From Pollenia angustigena (lineage: Eukaryota > Arthropoda > Insecta > Diptera > Polleniidae), in assembly GCA_930367215.1 (NCBI GenBank), contig OV884056.1, positions 49,476,308 to 49,540,307 of the forward strand: a stretch of 64,000 nt of DNA. The letters run 5' to 3'. Shown piece after piece: positions 45,075-57,105 of the stretch. Each line of letters begins with the position of its first letter. The first letter of the stretch is position 1. The notes under the pieces are model-generated. The model saw nothing but the letters and a program-made list of their open reading frames with translations. It had not been told where the DNA came from and did no database searches. Both the position numbers and the translations under genes were made by a program.

Positions 45075-45213
45075 CTGCCAGTTTTTAGAAAACGTAAGCA
45101 AGTGAGTGAGTGAGAAATTATATTGAAAACAACAATAAAAAACGAAAATTTGTTTTTGTTTTCAATATAATTTCTCACTGACTCACTTGTTTACGTTTTC
45201 TAAAAACAGGCAG
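45075..45213. mobile_element. TAA-flanked foldback MITE (CTGCCAGTTTTTAGAAAA ends)
   Basis: Arms of about 57 bp ('ctgccagtttttagaaaacg' and inverse) enclose a short loop, with three or four mismatches. TAA is found on both sides (45072-45074, 45214-45216), a Harbinger-type 3-bp duplication. Confidence 0.8.
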
Positions 45214-45216
45214 TAA

Positions 45217-46650
45217 AGTCCAAAATTCGTCTGGGCTGCGAAAAATATTATGCAAAAAGCAGTTTTTAAACTTACTTTTGGTTGCTTAATCCCTGCTGGA
45301 TAGATGATCTCTACCGTCCAAACTCAAACATAAGTTCTCTTCTATTATTCTCGTGTTAATTTACGTTAATCAGCCCAACCATGTAGAAATGACAAAATTA
45401 TTTCTTAAAAATGATAATTTTGGGCCATTGTGAATTTAAATGTATCGAGTACACTGAAAGAATTTTCTCCGCAGATCCACTGAATTTTCATTGGATTTGT
45501 TTATTTTTATTGGATTAATGAATAATGTTTCAATAGCCCCAAGCTAATGGAATGTTTTATAAAATCTTAAAAAACACTTAATGCAAGAAATTTTATTTAT
45601 TATGTTTTAAAACTGTGTATTTGTCATCGCATTAATGAAACATTTCATTAACAGAATGATAAAGAGTTAAAAGTTTCAACATTTTTTTTCATTATTTTAA
45701 TGAAAAGGATTTTGGGGTTTCAATTAAATTTTTAATTTGTTCAATAAAATACATAGATTTATTAATTTAATTACTTAATTTCGCAATTTGCATTAGAGTT
45801 TTTTTTTAGTTTAATGATTTTTATAATGTAAAATAATTGTTTGGGTTTTTCTTTAAAAAGAGATATGAAGTTGTCAATAATCCAATGAAAAATTTTACCG
45901 AAATTGCGAAACTCAATTTCGTAGTCTTCATAAAATTGTATGAATATATTTTAAAGGGATTTAAGCATAAGATTATAATCGAAAATATAACAGTTAATTA
46001 CTTATCTAGTGCTTTAATGTGAAATCCATTTTAAATATTTTATAAGGCTCCTTTTAAGACTTCATTTAACCTCTCCACAAATTTAACCCCTCACTATTTA
46101 CCTGTGTAATTTTTGGTTACCCCCAAAAGTACTTGTAAATTCTGTATTCGAATTGAATACACATTTCATATTTATTATTTGTACTTATGTTTATTTTTGT
46201 CATTGTCATACTCGTTATATTTATTTTCTAGTATTGTTTTATTCACTCGTCATTATTATAGTTCATTGCTAATATTGACATTTCATTTTATTTGCTTAAT
46301 AAATTGTCAATATTACACAGTATTACAATGTCTGTTTCTTGTTGTAATATAGAACATGTATTTAGTTTTAATATTATTACTAAATTTGAGTTCATGTTCT
46401 ATTGTTATTGTCACAATAACAAGTATTAAAAAAAATTTTTAACGGGAGAATTGAAAGTTGCCTACATGTCGTCCCTAACAGGGATGGAAATTCGACAAAA
46501 GTTGTCAATAAGTTAAGAAAAACAAAACAAATATGTGTCGTGTAATATGCTTGAACATAACACTCTACACCCATCTACTATCCACTACGAATTGCATTGT
46601 AGCAGTGTTACCCGAATAAAAAATAAAAAGGGAGAAATGCCCGATTTTTA
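45217..46650. other. No gene seen
   Basis: Strongly AT-rich; open frames at 45837-46022 and 46113-46352 are low-complexity. Confidence 0.4.
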
Positions 46651-46654
46651 CCAA

Positions 46655-46895
46655 CCATCCCGCTTACGGAAGGCATGAGTTTTATATGGTGAGTTCCCAC
46701 CTTGAACCAATACATTTTTGACACAAAAAGCTCTTTATTTAACGCATATTAAAACTGTTGAGTGCAGCTATCAGCTTAATGGCGTAGCACTTCAAATGTT
46801 ATTTTTTTAAACTTGTTAAGAGGTCGTTCACTTACGTTACTACATTTCTGTATGTCTAGTTGAGTAGCGCATAATTGCGCGCTTATATTTTTAAA
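46655..46895 (+). repeat. MITE family R, copy 3 (left end lost)
   Basis: 'cggaaggcatgagttttata', 'tggtgagttcccacc', 'ggcgtagcacttcaaatg' and 'gagtagcgcataattgcg' parallel 18620-18910. The left inverted-repeat end is not present. Confidence 0.65.
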
Positions 46896-46994
46896 TGTAC
46901 CATTAGTGCTTCGCAGAATGATAATTTTTTTTTATTGGAATAGGACAAATTGACTTATTAAGGTTTAATTAGACGTGCCATATCATAACCGTAA

Positions 46995-47200
46995 CGAAGT
47001 TTGTTTATGGCTCCATCCTGTGGGAGCCACATGCTCTTCAGTCCTAATTCATCCATTTGCCGTAATATAAACTCGTTTTATCATGGCTCTGTAGAGCTCG
47101 GCCGCGAAGTTTGCGGAAAAATAATTCCCGATGACGCCACCAGCGTAAGCACTACACCATGCATAAATTTTGAACGGGTGTAACGTATGCGGAACGAAAT
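46995..47200 (-). pseudogene. Mariner (rosa-like) transposase fragment
   Basis: The minus strand reads 'KIYAWCSAYAGGVIGNYF', 'FAAELYRAMI', then in a shifted frame 'LRQMDELGLKSMWLPQDGA', which includes the second catalytic aspartate. The same block order occurs in the 28.7 and 33 kb relics. Only about 65 codons survive. Confidence 0.72.
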
Positions 47201-47239
47201 ATGGACCATCAGTGCAAAAATAAAACAAAGTCTAATATA

Positions 47240-48495
47240 ACAAGTTAGAGTGCTATAATCGGCTGTGCCGAATCTTTGATACCCTCCACCGACAGTTCGA
47301 ATGTTTAAGGAGTAATATCTGTATGATGTTATTATTATCTTAAACTGTGACGATTTGTTATTAATTATGGTTTTAGGCGACTAAACTGTTTTCCGGTAGT
47401 AGGGTTTATATGGGGCCTAGGGTAAATTATGGACCGATCATCACGAAATTTCACAGCGTCATTTCTAGTCCTTTAAAACTGTGACGTACCAATTTCTGTT
47501 ATGATAGCATTATTAATTATGGTGTTAGGTGTACTAAAATGTTTTCCGGGAGTAGGGTTTCTATGGGCCCTAGGGTAAATTATGTACCGATCTTCACGAA
47601 ATTTCCCAGTATCATTTGCAGTCGTACAAAACTGTGACGAGCCAAAATTTGTTATGATTGCATTATTTTTTACGGTTTTAGGCGTACTAAACTGTTTTCC
47701 GGGAGTAGGGTTTCTATGGGCCCTAGGGTAAATTATGTACCAATCTTCACGAAATTTCCCAGTATCATTTGTAGTCTAACAAAACTGTGACGAGCCAAAA
47801 TTTGTTATGATTGCATTATTTTTTACGGTTTTAGGCGTACTAAACTGTTTTCCGGGAGTAGGGTTTCTATGGGGCCTAGGGTAAATTACGTACCGATCTT
47901 CACGAAATTTCACAGTGTCATTTATAGTCCTATAAAACTGTGACGTACCACATTTTGTTACGCTAGCGTTTTTTTTTACGATTTTAGACGTACTAAACTG
48001 TTTTCCGGGAGTATTGTTTATATGGGGCTTAGGGTAAATTATGGCGGGATCATCACGAAATTTAACAGCGTGATTTCCAGTCAACTAAAACAAATTTTTG
48101 CAAAATCTTATCTCATTCCGTGCCTTGTTTCAGCATTTATGTTATTTTTTGTAACAAAATTATCAATTTTTTTAAGTGGTGGTTCCACATTTTGATTCAA
48201 AGCTCTGGTCCTATTAAACCGATTTTGCTGGATTTCAATCCCAAACTGCTTAGGATAACTACAAGCAATTTGACACCAAGTTTGTTTATTTCTTTTGAGT
48301 TTTTCGAAAGTGAGCGTGTTTTCAACTGCGGACAGACGGACAGACAGACGGACATGGCTAAATCGACTTCAAATTACTCAAGGACCCATAATATATATAC
48401 TTTATAGGGTCTGAGATGAATAGTAAAAAAGTTTCACACGGAATGACAAACTGAATATACCCTCTTCACAACTAATTGTGGTGGAGGGTATAAAA
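47240..48495 (+). repeat. DINE/mini-me-like family A, most complete copy
   Basis: Begins 'gttagagtgctataatcggc' and 'ccgaatctttgatacc'. Five tandem units of 152-153 bp follow ('actaaactgttttccggg' at about 47381, 47534, 47687, 47839, 47991). The 3' part has an RGAC run, core 'gacatggctaaatcga', a TA run, 'tttcacacggaatgacaaac' and ends 'ttgtggtggagggtataaaa'. No protein is encoded; open frames across the array are repeat by-products. This ordering matches DINE-1/mini-me (Helentron-related) elements. Confidence 0.82.
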
Positions 48496-49068
48496 ACAAA
48501 ATATGGAAAAAGTAACGGCACTATTCCTATAACTTTTTGGCTAGAGATCATTTCAATAAATTGATAATGTGTAGAAAAAATATCATAAAACGAATTAGAA
48601 GGTCGTAAGTTGATTTGTAAATTTTGTGAAAATAATCCCTATTAAAGAAATTTTGAATTTTTTCGTCAATTTTCTGAAATCCAAATTGAAAAATCTTTTG
48701 TTTAGAGGACACAGTAAAAGCTTTCGAAAGTAAAAAATCGTTTAATAGAAAACGATGATCCGGTAAAAATTTTTGATACAATGCAACCAAACTCGAGCTG
48801 TTGAAGCTAGAAATTGCCGGATTTACTTCAAAATCTTACCATGCGTTGGCAAATAAATGAAGAGTTAAAAATTAGAAGTACATAGCACATATCAGAGAAG
48901 TCAAATATGCAAAGAAAACCGTTCCTGCAGTCTGAGAAAAGAATCAGTTATCATCAAACATCTAATACGGGCTTTGTTACAAATTTATTTTGCTGCAGGC
49001 TTGCCATGATAATGGGAGCTTCTTTACAGTGGACGCTCATGAATGGACACTAATTCAAACTTATGAAA
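48496..49068. other. No gene seen
   Basis: AT-rich spacer between two DINE-like elements. Confidence 0.4.
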
Positions 49069-49628
49069 AAACAAGTAAGAAAGTAAAGTCGGTCAAGCCC
49101 GACCATATGATACCATACACCACAGTATTTTAAAACAAATTTTGCGAGAGTGTATTGTTAAATGAATAGGGAATTATCTATAATTTAAATTTCATTAAAA
49201 TCGTTTTGATACTTTCTGAGAGGAAAATATCTCCCCTCGTGGTCCAATTTTCTCAAAAATGCATAGCTTATGTGTCCGTACAAATATGGATCTATCTTTG
49301 TTTTAAATTTCATTAAAATCGGTTTGATAGTTTCTGAAAGGCAGAAATTGCATTTTATCTGCCCTCGTGGTCCTACAATTCGGCCCATTTTCAATAGGCT
49401 TGGTCCTTGTGCCAATAAAAACCCATGTGTCAAATTTTATTAAATAATCTCCATAACTGCAACCTGTACTTTGCACACAAAGTTACATGGACCATGACAT
49501 CCTGCCAGCCAGCCGGACGGACATCGTTAGATCAACTTAAGATGGGTGTAGGAACAATATGTTAAGGTGTTACACACATCAGCAGAAATGCATAATACCC
49601 TCTCCACTATTGTGTGGGTGTGGGTATA
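49069..49628 (+). repeat. DINE-like family B, complete copy
   Basis: Starts 'aacaagtaagaaagtaaagt' and 'cggtcaagcccgaccatat'. Two internal units of about 115 bp share 'aatttcattaaaatcg' and 'tttgatagtttctga'. It then has 'ccggacggacatcgttaga', 'aaggtgttacacacatcagc' and ends 'gtgtgggtgtgggtataaaa'. Confidence 0.78.
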
Positions 49629-49724
49629 AAAATATGAAAAAAGCTGTGTATTTTAACAACTGCTTATTAACTTTGATTTTTTAATACCAGATATAAATTT
49701 TTTATTACTGGTAATGTATCAGTC

Positions 49725-49990
49725 CATCTTTTATTCCGCATACATTAATGGCTCTTCGTCTATTATTCGTGGATTTTCGGTGGCGCAGAATCGATCATTC
49801 GGTGACGGAAATAAGCCTCGTCGCTCATAATGATTTTCGATGAAAAGTTTCGCAAAAAGAAAAAAAAATTTTACAATTATTCCGCGTGCGTGAGAAGAAT
49901 AGCGCTTCCTTTTTTATTGACATGTATTTTGCATCTGTTCTTTTAAAAGTTATGTCGTCTTCAGATATATTGATGACTTTTGAGCCACCC
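49725..49990 (-). pseudogene. Mariner transposase fragment with first catalytic Asp
   Basis: The minus strand reads 'MSDEAYFRH' and, in a shifted frame, 'FCATENPRIIDEEPLM', the block around the first catalytic aspartate ('SDEAHF' and 'ENPRxIxE' in intact members). At 49978-49994 'gagccaccctgttta' is the inverse of a mariner-type end 'acagggtggctc', suggesting the element border. Confidence 0.68.
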
Positions 49991-50094
49991 TGTTTATATT
50001 TATTTTGAATAGAATTGATTAATTAAAGTCAATTATGGACATGCCAGAAAATCGGAAGTAAGCTTTAAAATTTCTTAAGATTTATAGTAAAAAA

Positions 50095-50235
50095 GAGTAA
50101 GAGTTGTTGTTGTAGCGGCGAGACCTGAGATGTTGAGACAGGTCTTGTTGAGTTGACCATCCCTGGTTCATGTACGTTGAACGCCGAGTTGTTCCGGTGC
50201 GAAGAACGTAAAATAACAGTTATTATATGTAGCGG
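50095..50235. repeat. GC-richer dispersed-repeat fragment
   Basis: 'gttgttgtagcggcgagacc' to 'ttgttccggtgcgaagaacg' stands out in base composition and resembles 3'-tail sequences of fly non-LTR elements, from general familiarity only. No coding. Confidence 0.3.
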
Positions 50236-50955
50236 GCCCTGATTTAAGTCGGATAATTTTATGGGGCCAGGGCTAACGATTAATTAACTTTCTTAATTTG
50301 TATGTAAAGAATTGTTTTAAACCCTTCACCACAAGTGGTGATTGAGGCTATACTAAGTTTGTCATTATTAATTTGTTGAAAATGGGTTAAATCCACATAA
50401 CATAAACAATCCTCAACTCTCAACTCAATAGAAGACTGGCCAGCAATTCTACAGAATTTAGATTTTTTAAATTTTTATCAAGAGTTCTATATTTGAACAC
50501 TAAAATAAACTTTTATAAAACATACCTTTCTTTCTACAGTGTATCTTATAAGTGTACACAATCTATTTTGTCATTATGGACCTAAATACTTGATCTCAAT
50601 GTGTTTTTTAATATTTATTTTTCATACATTCCAGTTGACTTATTTCCTTATATTGTCATTCCGACTGTTAGTCTTTCGGTCTGAGTATCTGTCAATAACG
50701 AATGCATTTATTTAACTGTATTTTGTGCATTTCAAAGTAATTGTTTACTCAATTGTTTAGTTTAACATATTTTGTAGGCCATTTATTATAATTGAAATTT
50801 GTAGCAATTTAACTCACAATAAATTGTTAACAGATGAGTTAGTAAAAATAGCAGTTAAGCGGATGCCTAAATTATTATAATACTTTATTCATAAATGTAG
50901 TGTAAAAAAAGTTACTTTAAAACAAATAAAATTTACTTTAATACAAAGAAATTTT
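50236..50955. other. No gene seen
   Basis: AT-rich spacer. Confidence 0.4.
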
Positions 50956-50959
50956 CGAC

Positions 50960-51980
50960 TATTCAAACCCTTCCGGATAAACGTCATTTTTCAATGTAAA
51001 TATAGCAAAGCAATTTTCTTTTTGACATTGTGGGCCAGGCAGTTAAGAAACTGCAGTCAATTTTGGATTTTCACTTTTTTGGATAAACAAAATCTATTAA
51101 GGCGTTATTTAAAAAACTACAGACAATTTTATTTTTTTCACATTTTTGTATGAAACAATCGCGGTTTTTAAGTTGACGGATAAACGTCCCTTTTTGAATT
51201 CAAGCTTCATTTAATCAACTGCAGACAATTTTAGTTTTTTTTAGATTTTTATATAAGAAAATCGGTTTTTTTAAATTAAAGGTGATTACGGATAAACGTC
51301 CTTTTTTTGATTTGAGCATTATTAAAGAAGGAAACTACAGTAAATTTTAGTTTTTACAAATTTTTGGTTGAAAAAATCGGCTTTTTTTAATTAAAGGTGA
51401 CCACGGATACCCGTCCTTTTTTTAGATTTAAGCGTTATCTAAAAAAACTACAGGCAATTTTAGGTTTTTCACATATTTTGCATGAAAAAATCGATTTTTT
51501 CATTGAAGGGGATAACAGATGAAATTCCTGGTTTTCAATTTGAGGGTTCACATTTTTGACTGTCAAAAATCGATTTTTCTTGAAAAAGTGAAAATGATCA
51601 TGTTTCAACACTTTTTTTTCGATTAGAACTTTATTTATATTTTTGTGTGAAAAAATTGATTTTTTTAAAGTTTTTATAGCCAATTTTAGTTTCTTCTAAT
51701 TTTTGTATGGAAAAATCAATTTATTTTTTAATTGAAAGTAATCACGGATAAACCTCCTTTTTGCCGATATTTGCGTTATCTAAAAAAAAACTACAGCCAA
51801 TTTAAGGTTTTTCACATTTTTGAATGGAAAATTGAAATTTAAATTGAAGTTGATCACGGATAAACGTGCTTTTGATATGACCATTATTGAAAAAAACTGC
51901 AGCGACATTTAGTTTTAAAATTTTAGTTCGATTTTCTTAAGAGTAAGGAAGGTGATCACAGATTAATGTTATCTCGAGTG
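50960..51980. repeat. Satellite-like array, about 110-120 bp units
   Basis: About eight diverged units, each with 'cacggataaacgtcctttt' (near 50977, 51178, 51292, 51402, 51747, 51857), 'aaaaaactacagacaatttt' and 'tttgtatgaaaaaatcg'. Divergence is high, so this is an old array. The 'aaactgcag' segment resembles the end of the MITE at 38161. Confidence 0.8.
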
Positions 51981-53400
51981 TGTAGAGGAAAATGCAAGCG
52001 ATCGCTGATATTCAAGAATCTTCAATATTCATATTTTCTATCTTTTTTATAAAGTTATACATTATGTAATTATTGTTAGTAATAATAAATATTCTATATC
52101 TAACGCCTGTCGTCCCAATTGTGGCACTTAAAATTTTAATTTGAAAACTGCACAAAAACCCGCTACAAGAATTATTTCATTTATATTCAAAAGAAAATGT
52201 TGTCATATTATTCACCATGGAGTTTTATTTACCATTTTCTTTTCATTAAAGAGATTATTTTTTTTATAATTCAAAGGGTCACGTTTTGTATAAATTATAA
52301 ACGTTTTTTATTTATTCCGATTTTTTTCTTTCTTTTGTATCGTTTCTGCGGAAACGAAAAAATCCAGAGAGTGTACAGCAGAAAAAAAGACGTAAAATAT
52401 AAATTGTATGCCAATTTTATTTATTTATTTTGTGAATAAATATTGACTTGTGGGCCTTGTGATTTCATTCGTAACTCATGCATGTATTTCATTTGAACGT
52501 AACGAAAAAAAATATCAAAAGATATGTTAGAGTTTCTTTTGAAAATTCCTCCTTTTTTTCGCATTCGAAATTTATCGAATAAATTTCATTTAGAAAAACA
52601 AATTTGAAGTTTTAACATGATGACGATGATGTATGGGAATATGTGCCTGAAATAGGTTCAATATGGAATAAAAAATAAATCGAGAGAGAGGAAGTATGTT
52701 TTAGAAAATAGCAAATATTGTTTGAAAAAGGAGATGAAATATCTATAAAAAGCACTTTTTGAGTTTTATTTTTGATGCATAAAATTCATTAGATTTATTA
52801 AAGAGCAGAGCGAATAAATGACCCATGACCATGGAAAGCATTAGCTAATGTTTAAAAGAATGTAAAAGGCCTTTTTGTTCTGTTAAAAGGAACCATTACC
52901 ACCAACCCAGTCCTCAAAAGTTCTAAGACATTTTGACAAAATACGAATTTGTAAAACTAAATTGTATATGTACATTCTATCACATTAACAGACACCCACA
53001 CACATTGCTGTACACTTATGCCCAGCAAACATGAAGGCTTGCTGCTCAAATTGAAAATGATTAGAAATCAAACCCATTTTCGAATGAGAAACGTTTAACA
53101 ATTCTACAGTCTTCTGGAAAAATAAACGTTTTATTTTTTTGTTTAACAAATTATTTATTCTCAAATGTTTTTCAAGGGTATAATCTCAAATTGCGAACGA
53201 TGTGAATTAAACTCGTTGGAAAATGTGAAATATTAAAAAGTTCTTGACGAAATGGGAATTATTTCCTTTAATTTAGAAAATAGTTTATTTTGTAACGTTA
53301 TTTCTGGTGTTTGATCTTATATTGCGAAAATTATAAAATAACACTAATTCTCGACTTATTTTAAAATGTTTTTCAAACGTTAAGTTTGCATAAAACGAAA
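51981..53400. other. No gene seen
   Basis: AT-rich. The frame at 52197-52439 is low-complexity. Confidence 0.35.
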
Positions 53401-53765
53401 GTTAATAGACATTTGAAGCACAGCCGCGAATAACATTGTAAACGCCACATTTTGCAAAAACTGTTTTTTTTGCAGATAACCGTTGGCCTTACTCTCTTAC
53501 ACAGTTTAAACATCAGATCAACCAAAATTATGCACATTAACGCCTTCAAAATGGCATACAAAGTGTCAGCCAGTGGAAGAACATTGCAAGTTACTAACAA
53601 AATGATGAAACCGAAATGGTTTTGCAGTGCGGGATAATGATGTAAAAGCATTTTGCATAAAAGTTTTTATTATCATTATATTTAATAATAGAAAAAAAAA
53701 AAATTTTAAAACAAATAATGCTGCATGTCAAAAAAGGTTTGTTTGGTCTGCTGAAAAATTATTGG

Positions 53766-53931
53766 GGGTATTCACGTCACAAGTTGCACCCTTGCAAAAA
53801 AGGAAAAGTGCAAAAATATAACAACAACCACAAAGACAATTATTTACACACAACTAATTGTCTGTGTGGTTGTTGTTTTATTTTTGCACTTTTGCTTTTT
53901 TGCAAGGGTGCAACTTGTGACGTGAATACCC
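53766..53931. mobile_element. Foldback element (GGGTATTCACGTCACAAG arms)
   Basis: Left 'gggtattcacgtcacaagtt' is inverted at the right end; arms of about 75 bp pair through 'gcacccttgcaaaa', 'gtgcaaaaat' and 'aacaacaacca' to a small loop. The loop-proximal arms also pair ('agacaatta' with 'taattgtct'). No certain target duplication. Confidence 0.8.
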
Positions 53932-54355
53932 TTATTATTTTGTTACTTAAAACGTTACTCGCGGTTGTGCTTCATTTGTTCAAGACTTAAAATTTAAATT
54001 GAACTTTCTATATCACGTTGTCGAATGAACTCTTTCAAATTCTAAAGCTTAGTTTTTGTGTCAATTCTAGGTGTACGAAAGAAAGGATCTCTTCAACTCT
54101 GTAAAATAGGCAATTGTTTAAAAGTTAAAAAAGACTTCAAGGCATCAGATTTGAGGAAAAAAAAAATTATATTGAAAAGAGAATTGTTTTTTATCCAATA
54201 TTTGTTCTCAAATAAACTTTAAATTGATTTCAAACACAAACACCTGTTAAAGTTTTGAAAATAATAACAACAAGATTTAACTATGGTCTTTAATTTTTAA
54301 GCGCTATTTTAATAAAATTTCTATTTTAGGGTCGAGAATGATTTGAGACTTTAAC

Positions 54356-54815
54356 AAGTAAGAGTGCTATAATCGGCTACGCCGAATCTTATCTACCCTT
54401 CACCATGGTGCGATAAGAACAAAATGTTAATAACGTTCTTTAGATATAAATAAATCTATTTGATGAAACGACCACTCCTCCGAGCCCGCTCACATTTTGT
54501 CGGATGTTGTGTATCTATAACCAAGGTGCTTGTACCTTGTTAAAACTTTGGCTGCTGCCGTTGTCCTCATATACAGACATCTATAATGTCTTTGAACGGG
54601 TGGTGTCACGCCCATTTCTACAATCCACACAATATATTTTTAGAGATACAAAAAAATATTTTGTGCCACGCCTACTTCTTCAATACCGTCCACATTTTGC
54701 GGGATGTTGTATATTGCCAACCGATATATTATTACTTCATTTGGAAATTTTACCTCCTTCCGTTCTTCAGATATGCAGAAAGTTTCACGCCCAAGAGTGT
54801 ATTGACAACCAAAAG
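54356..54815 (+). repeat. DINE-like family A2, plus orientation
   Basis: The start 'aagagtgctataatcggcta' and 'cgccgaatctt' equals the family-A start, while the interior carries the inverse GTGGGCG units ('cacgcccatttctacaatcc', 'ccacgcctacttcttcaata') seen at 22.97-23.49 kb. The same head is joined to different tandem bodies. The 3' end is not seen. Confidence 0.7.
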
Positions 54816-54850
54816 ATGCTTGTTTCTTCGAATTTTTTGGCTGGCCTGTG

Positions 54851-55280
54851 GCCGTATTCTGTAATTCGCTAAAGCTAAATCTCTATCGCTTAAAATCTAT
54901 AAAGTTGATTTAATGATTTTTGGCTACGAATACAATACTGTAACGTAAATTTCTAGATTTAACAATGCCATACAAATTTAATTCGCAGCAATTTTGGCTT
55001 TTAATGTCATCGCTAAAAATTTTAATTTTTGCATTCTCTAAGGCAGTTATTGCCACTCCATAGGCTCGCGAGTCAGTCAATAATCTTATTTTTCACACAG
55101 ACACGGTCGGCAATTCACATGCATACAACAACTTGGTTCGTTTCAGAATATCAGACTATCATCAGTCTCTGCGACCGCACACAAGTACATAATATCTTTG
55201 TGTGCGTGTGTTCAGGGCTTGGGCTGGCATTTTAGCGATCGAGATTAAGCTTTAGCTAAACATGTTACAGAATACGGCTG
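54851..55280. mobile_element. Inverted-repeat MITE (GCCGTATTCTGTAA ends)
   Basis: Left 'gccgtattctgtaattcgct' with 'aaagctaaatctctatcgc' pairs with the right end 'agcgatcgagattaagcttt', 'agctaaacatgttacag' and 'aatacggc'. The interior is unique AT-rich sequence with no transposase. Confidence 0.72.
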
Positions 55281-56297
55281 CCGGTCAACTTTATCAAAAA
55301 CAACATTGCTGAACGGCACATAACTTTTGGCGCACGTTAAAATAGTTGGAAAATATTAAGAATTAGCGTTGGTGAGCAACCTGTTTTTTTTTTTTTTGTA
55401 TAAATTAAAGAAGTAAAGCAACACTTTTCGCAAACTATGTTTATTTTTAACACTTAACTAAGTTATTCGTTTAATGACTTAGTGAGGATGAATTTCCGAT
55501 GTTATCCTTCCAAAATGTCAGGATATAAGAGGCGCAAATAATGTGTAAAAGATACACATTCTGTTTAAAGTCCCTCACTTAAAAGTTATAAACTCATAAA
55601 TATTAGAGAATGATTACAATTGAGTAAAAACCAGTTATCACAGGTTTTATCATATCTTCTTCAATATGAACTGAAATCTTAACATTAATCAAGACTTCTG
55701 TTTAAATACTTATTTTAATTATTTAATACTTAAAAAAAAACGTTAAAGTACATATTAGTTAACCAACGTATTAAGACCTGCAAAGGTTTATGAGCTTAAT
55801 GTGTTGGTTAACTAATGTGAACTTAAACTTCTTTTTTTTTTGCATAAGAGGGTAAGTGTTTGCTGGGCTCACAAAGTCCCCTCATGTTCTCTTATAGTTC
55901 GCAACATTTGAACTTCCTGCCGTAAATCATGATAAAACGTTGAAATAAAACACAAAATACAGTGAGTACCACAATATTAGGTTCTGTTTTGAAATCTTAC
56001 GTATTAATAACATTTATTTATGATTTTTCACGCATTCTGTTAAAATGAAAAAAAAAAAAAATATAAATCTTAAAGGCATCCGTTGCAAGTTCTGTCAGTT
56101 TTAAATGATTTATTTACAAATAATTTTAATACATTATTGAATTAATGTTGATTTATTTGAAAATAAAGGGACGTTTTTAAATGAGAGTCATTTAATTTAT
56201 TTTAAAACGAAATAAATACAACTCCTTGTAAGTTAAATTAAGCGAGAGTTTAATATAAATGGACGAAAAAACATATAAATTTTAAAATTCATAAAGA
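55281..56297. other. No gene seen
   Basis: AT-rich; the pair 'agttaaccaacgta' (55758) and 'ttggttaactaatg' (55804) is a small inverted repeat. Confidence 0.4.
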
Positions 56298-56493
56298 ATT
56301 TTTTTTTATGAAGAAAGGAATTTTACAACATGAAAATTAATTAAAATTGTTATTGATAATCTTTCATTCTTGACGTGGCTCGGGCTCGAACCCTGGCCGG
56401 CAGGTTACCATGACATGTTTCGATCGCAACCACTCGATCTCCTCAGATGGATTTGCCGTCTTACACTCGCAGCCATCGACGACTGCTGACGTC
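56298..56493 (-). repeat. tRNA-derived SINE, copy 1
   Basis: On the minus strand it begins 'tgacgtcagcagtcgtcgat', carries an A-box-like 'gatcgagtggttgcg' and a perfect Pol III B box 'ggttcgagccc' about 40 bp later, and ends in an A tail (plus-strand T run at 56298-56306). This is the structure of a tRNA-related SINE. Confidence 0.72.
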
Positions 56494-56863
56494 AATAGTC
56501 AAACATCAATCCTTAAACCAAATTGTATTTAAACATTTGGTAGATCGAAATTTGCTTTCCTGAATGATTATCAATTTTAATTGATTTTACATGTTTTTTC
56601 CTTACTTCTGTTTTTTCGTACTTTTGTCAAGAATTTTTCTTGAAGTCCAAGTACATTTTTTGTTTTTTCATTTTGTCTTTCCCTTTTCCGTTGACCTTTT
56701 TCAGCACAACTTGAAGGACAAATGTACACATAGAGCTCGTGCCTTAGCTTTAACAATAATTAGTATTGTGGTTATTTTGTTGAACTATTTATGGTTTTTA
56801 ATCCAAATTTTTAATATTTTTAATTAGGCTTAAGTTCATGAAATTTAATTTTCATTAAATTAT
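56494..56863. other. Spacer between the two SINE copies
   Basis: About 370 bp of AT-rich DNA; a 78-codon hydrophobic frame (56591-56827) is probably fortuitous. Confidence 0.35.
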
Positions 56864-57059
56864 TTTTTTTTATGAAGAAAGGAATTTTACAACATGAAAA
56901 TTAATTAAAATTGTTATTGATAATCTTTCATTCTTGACGTGGCTCGGGCTCGAACCCTGGCCGGCAGGTTACCATGACATGTTTCGATCGCAACCACTCG
57001 ATCTCCTCAGATGGATTTGCCGTCTTACACTCGCAGCCATCGACGACTGCTGACGTCAT
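56864..57059 (-). repeat. tRNA-derived SINE, copy 2
   Basis: Identical over about 196 bp to copy 1, including the tail, and in the same orientation. The flanks differ except for a loosely shared 'agtcaaa' just beyond. Confidence 0.75.
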
Positions 57060-57105
57060 TTAAGTAGTCAAAATTCGTTAGCTAACGAAAATTGTCGTTA
57101 AGAGC

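Noticed and set aside
47776..48084. 102-codon minus-strand ORF
   Set aside because: It runs across the 153-bp DINE-like tandem units and its protein repeats with them; a by-product of the repeat.
53627..53990. ORFs of 64 and 90 codons
   Set aside because: They run through the two arms of a foldback element; the frames arise from the palindrome.
54504..54872. 122-codon plus-strand ORF
   Set aside because: Lies across GTGGGCG-type DINE repeat units; no domain and no codon-use support.
56591..56827. 78-codon hydrophobic ORF between the SINE copies
   Set aside because: Phe-rich, no homology recognised; more likely chance in T-rich DNA.
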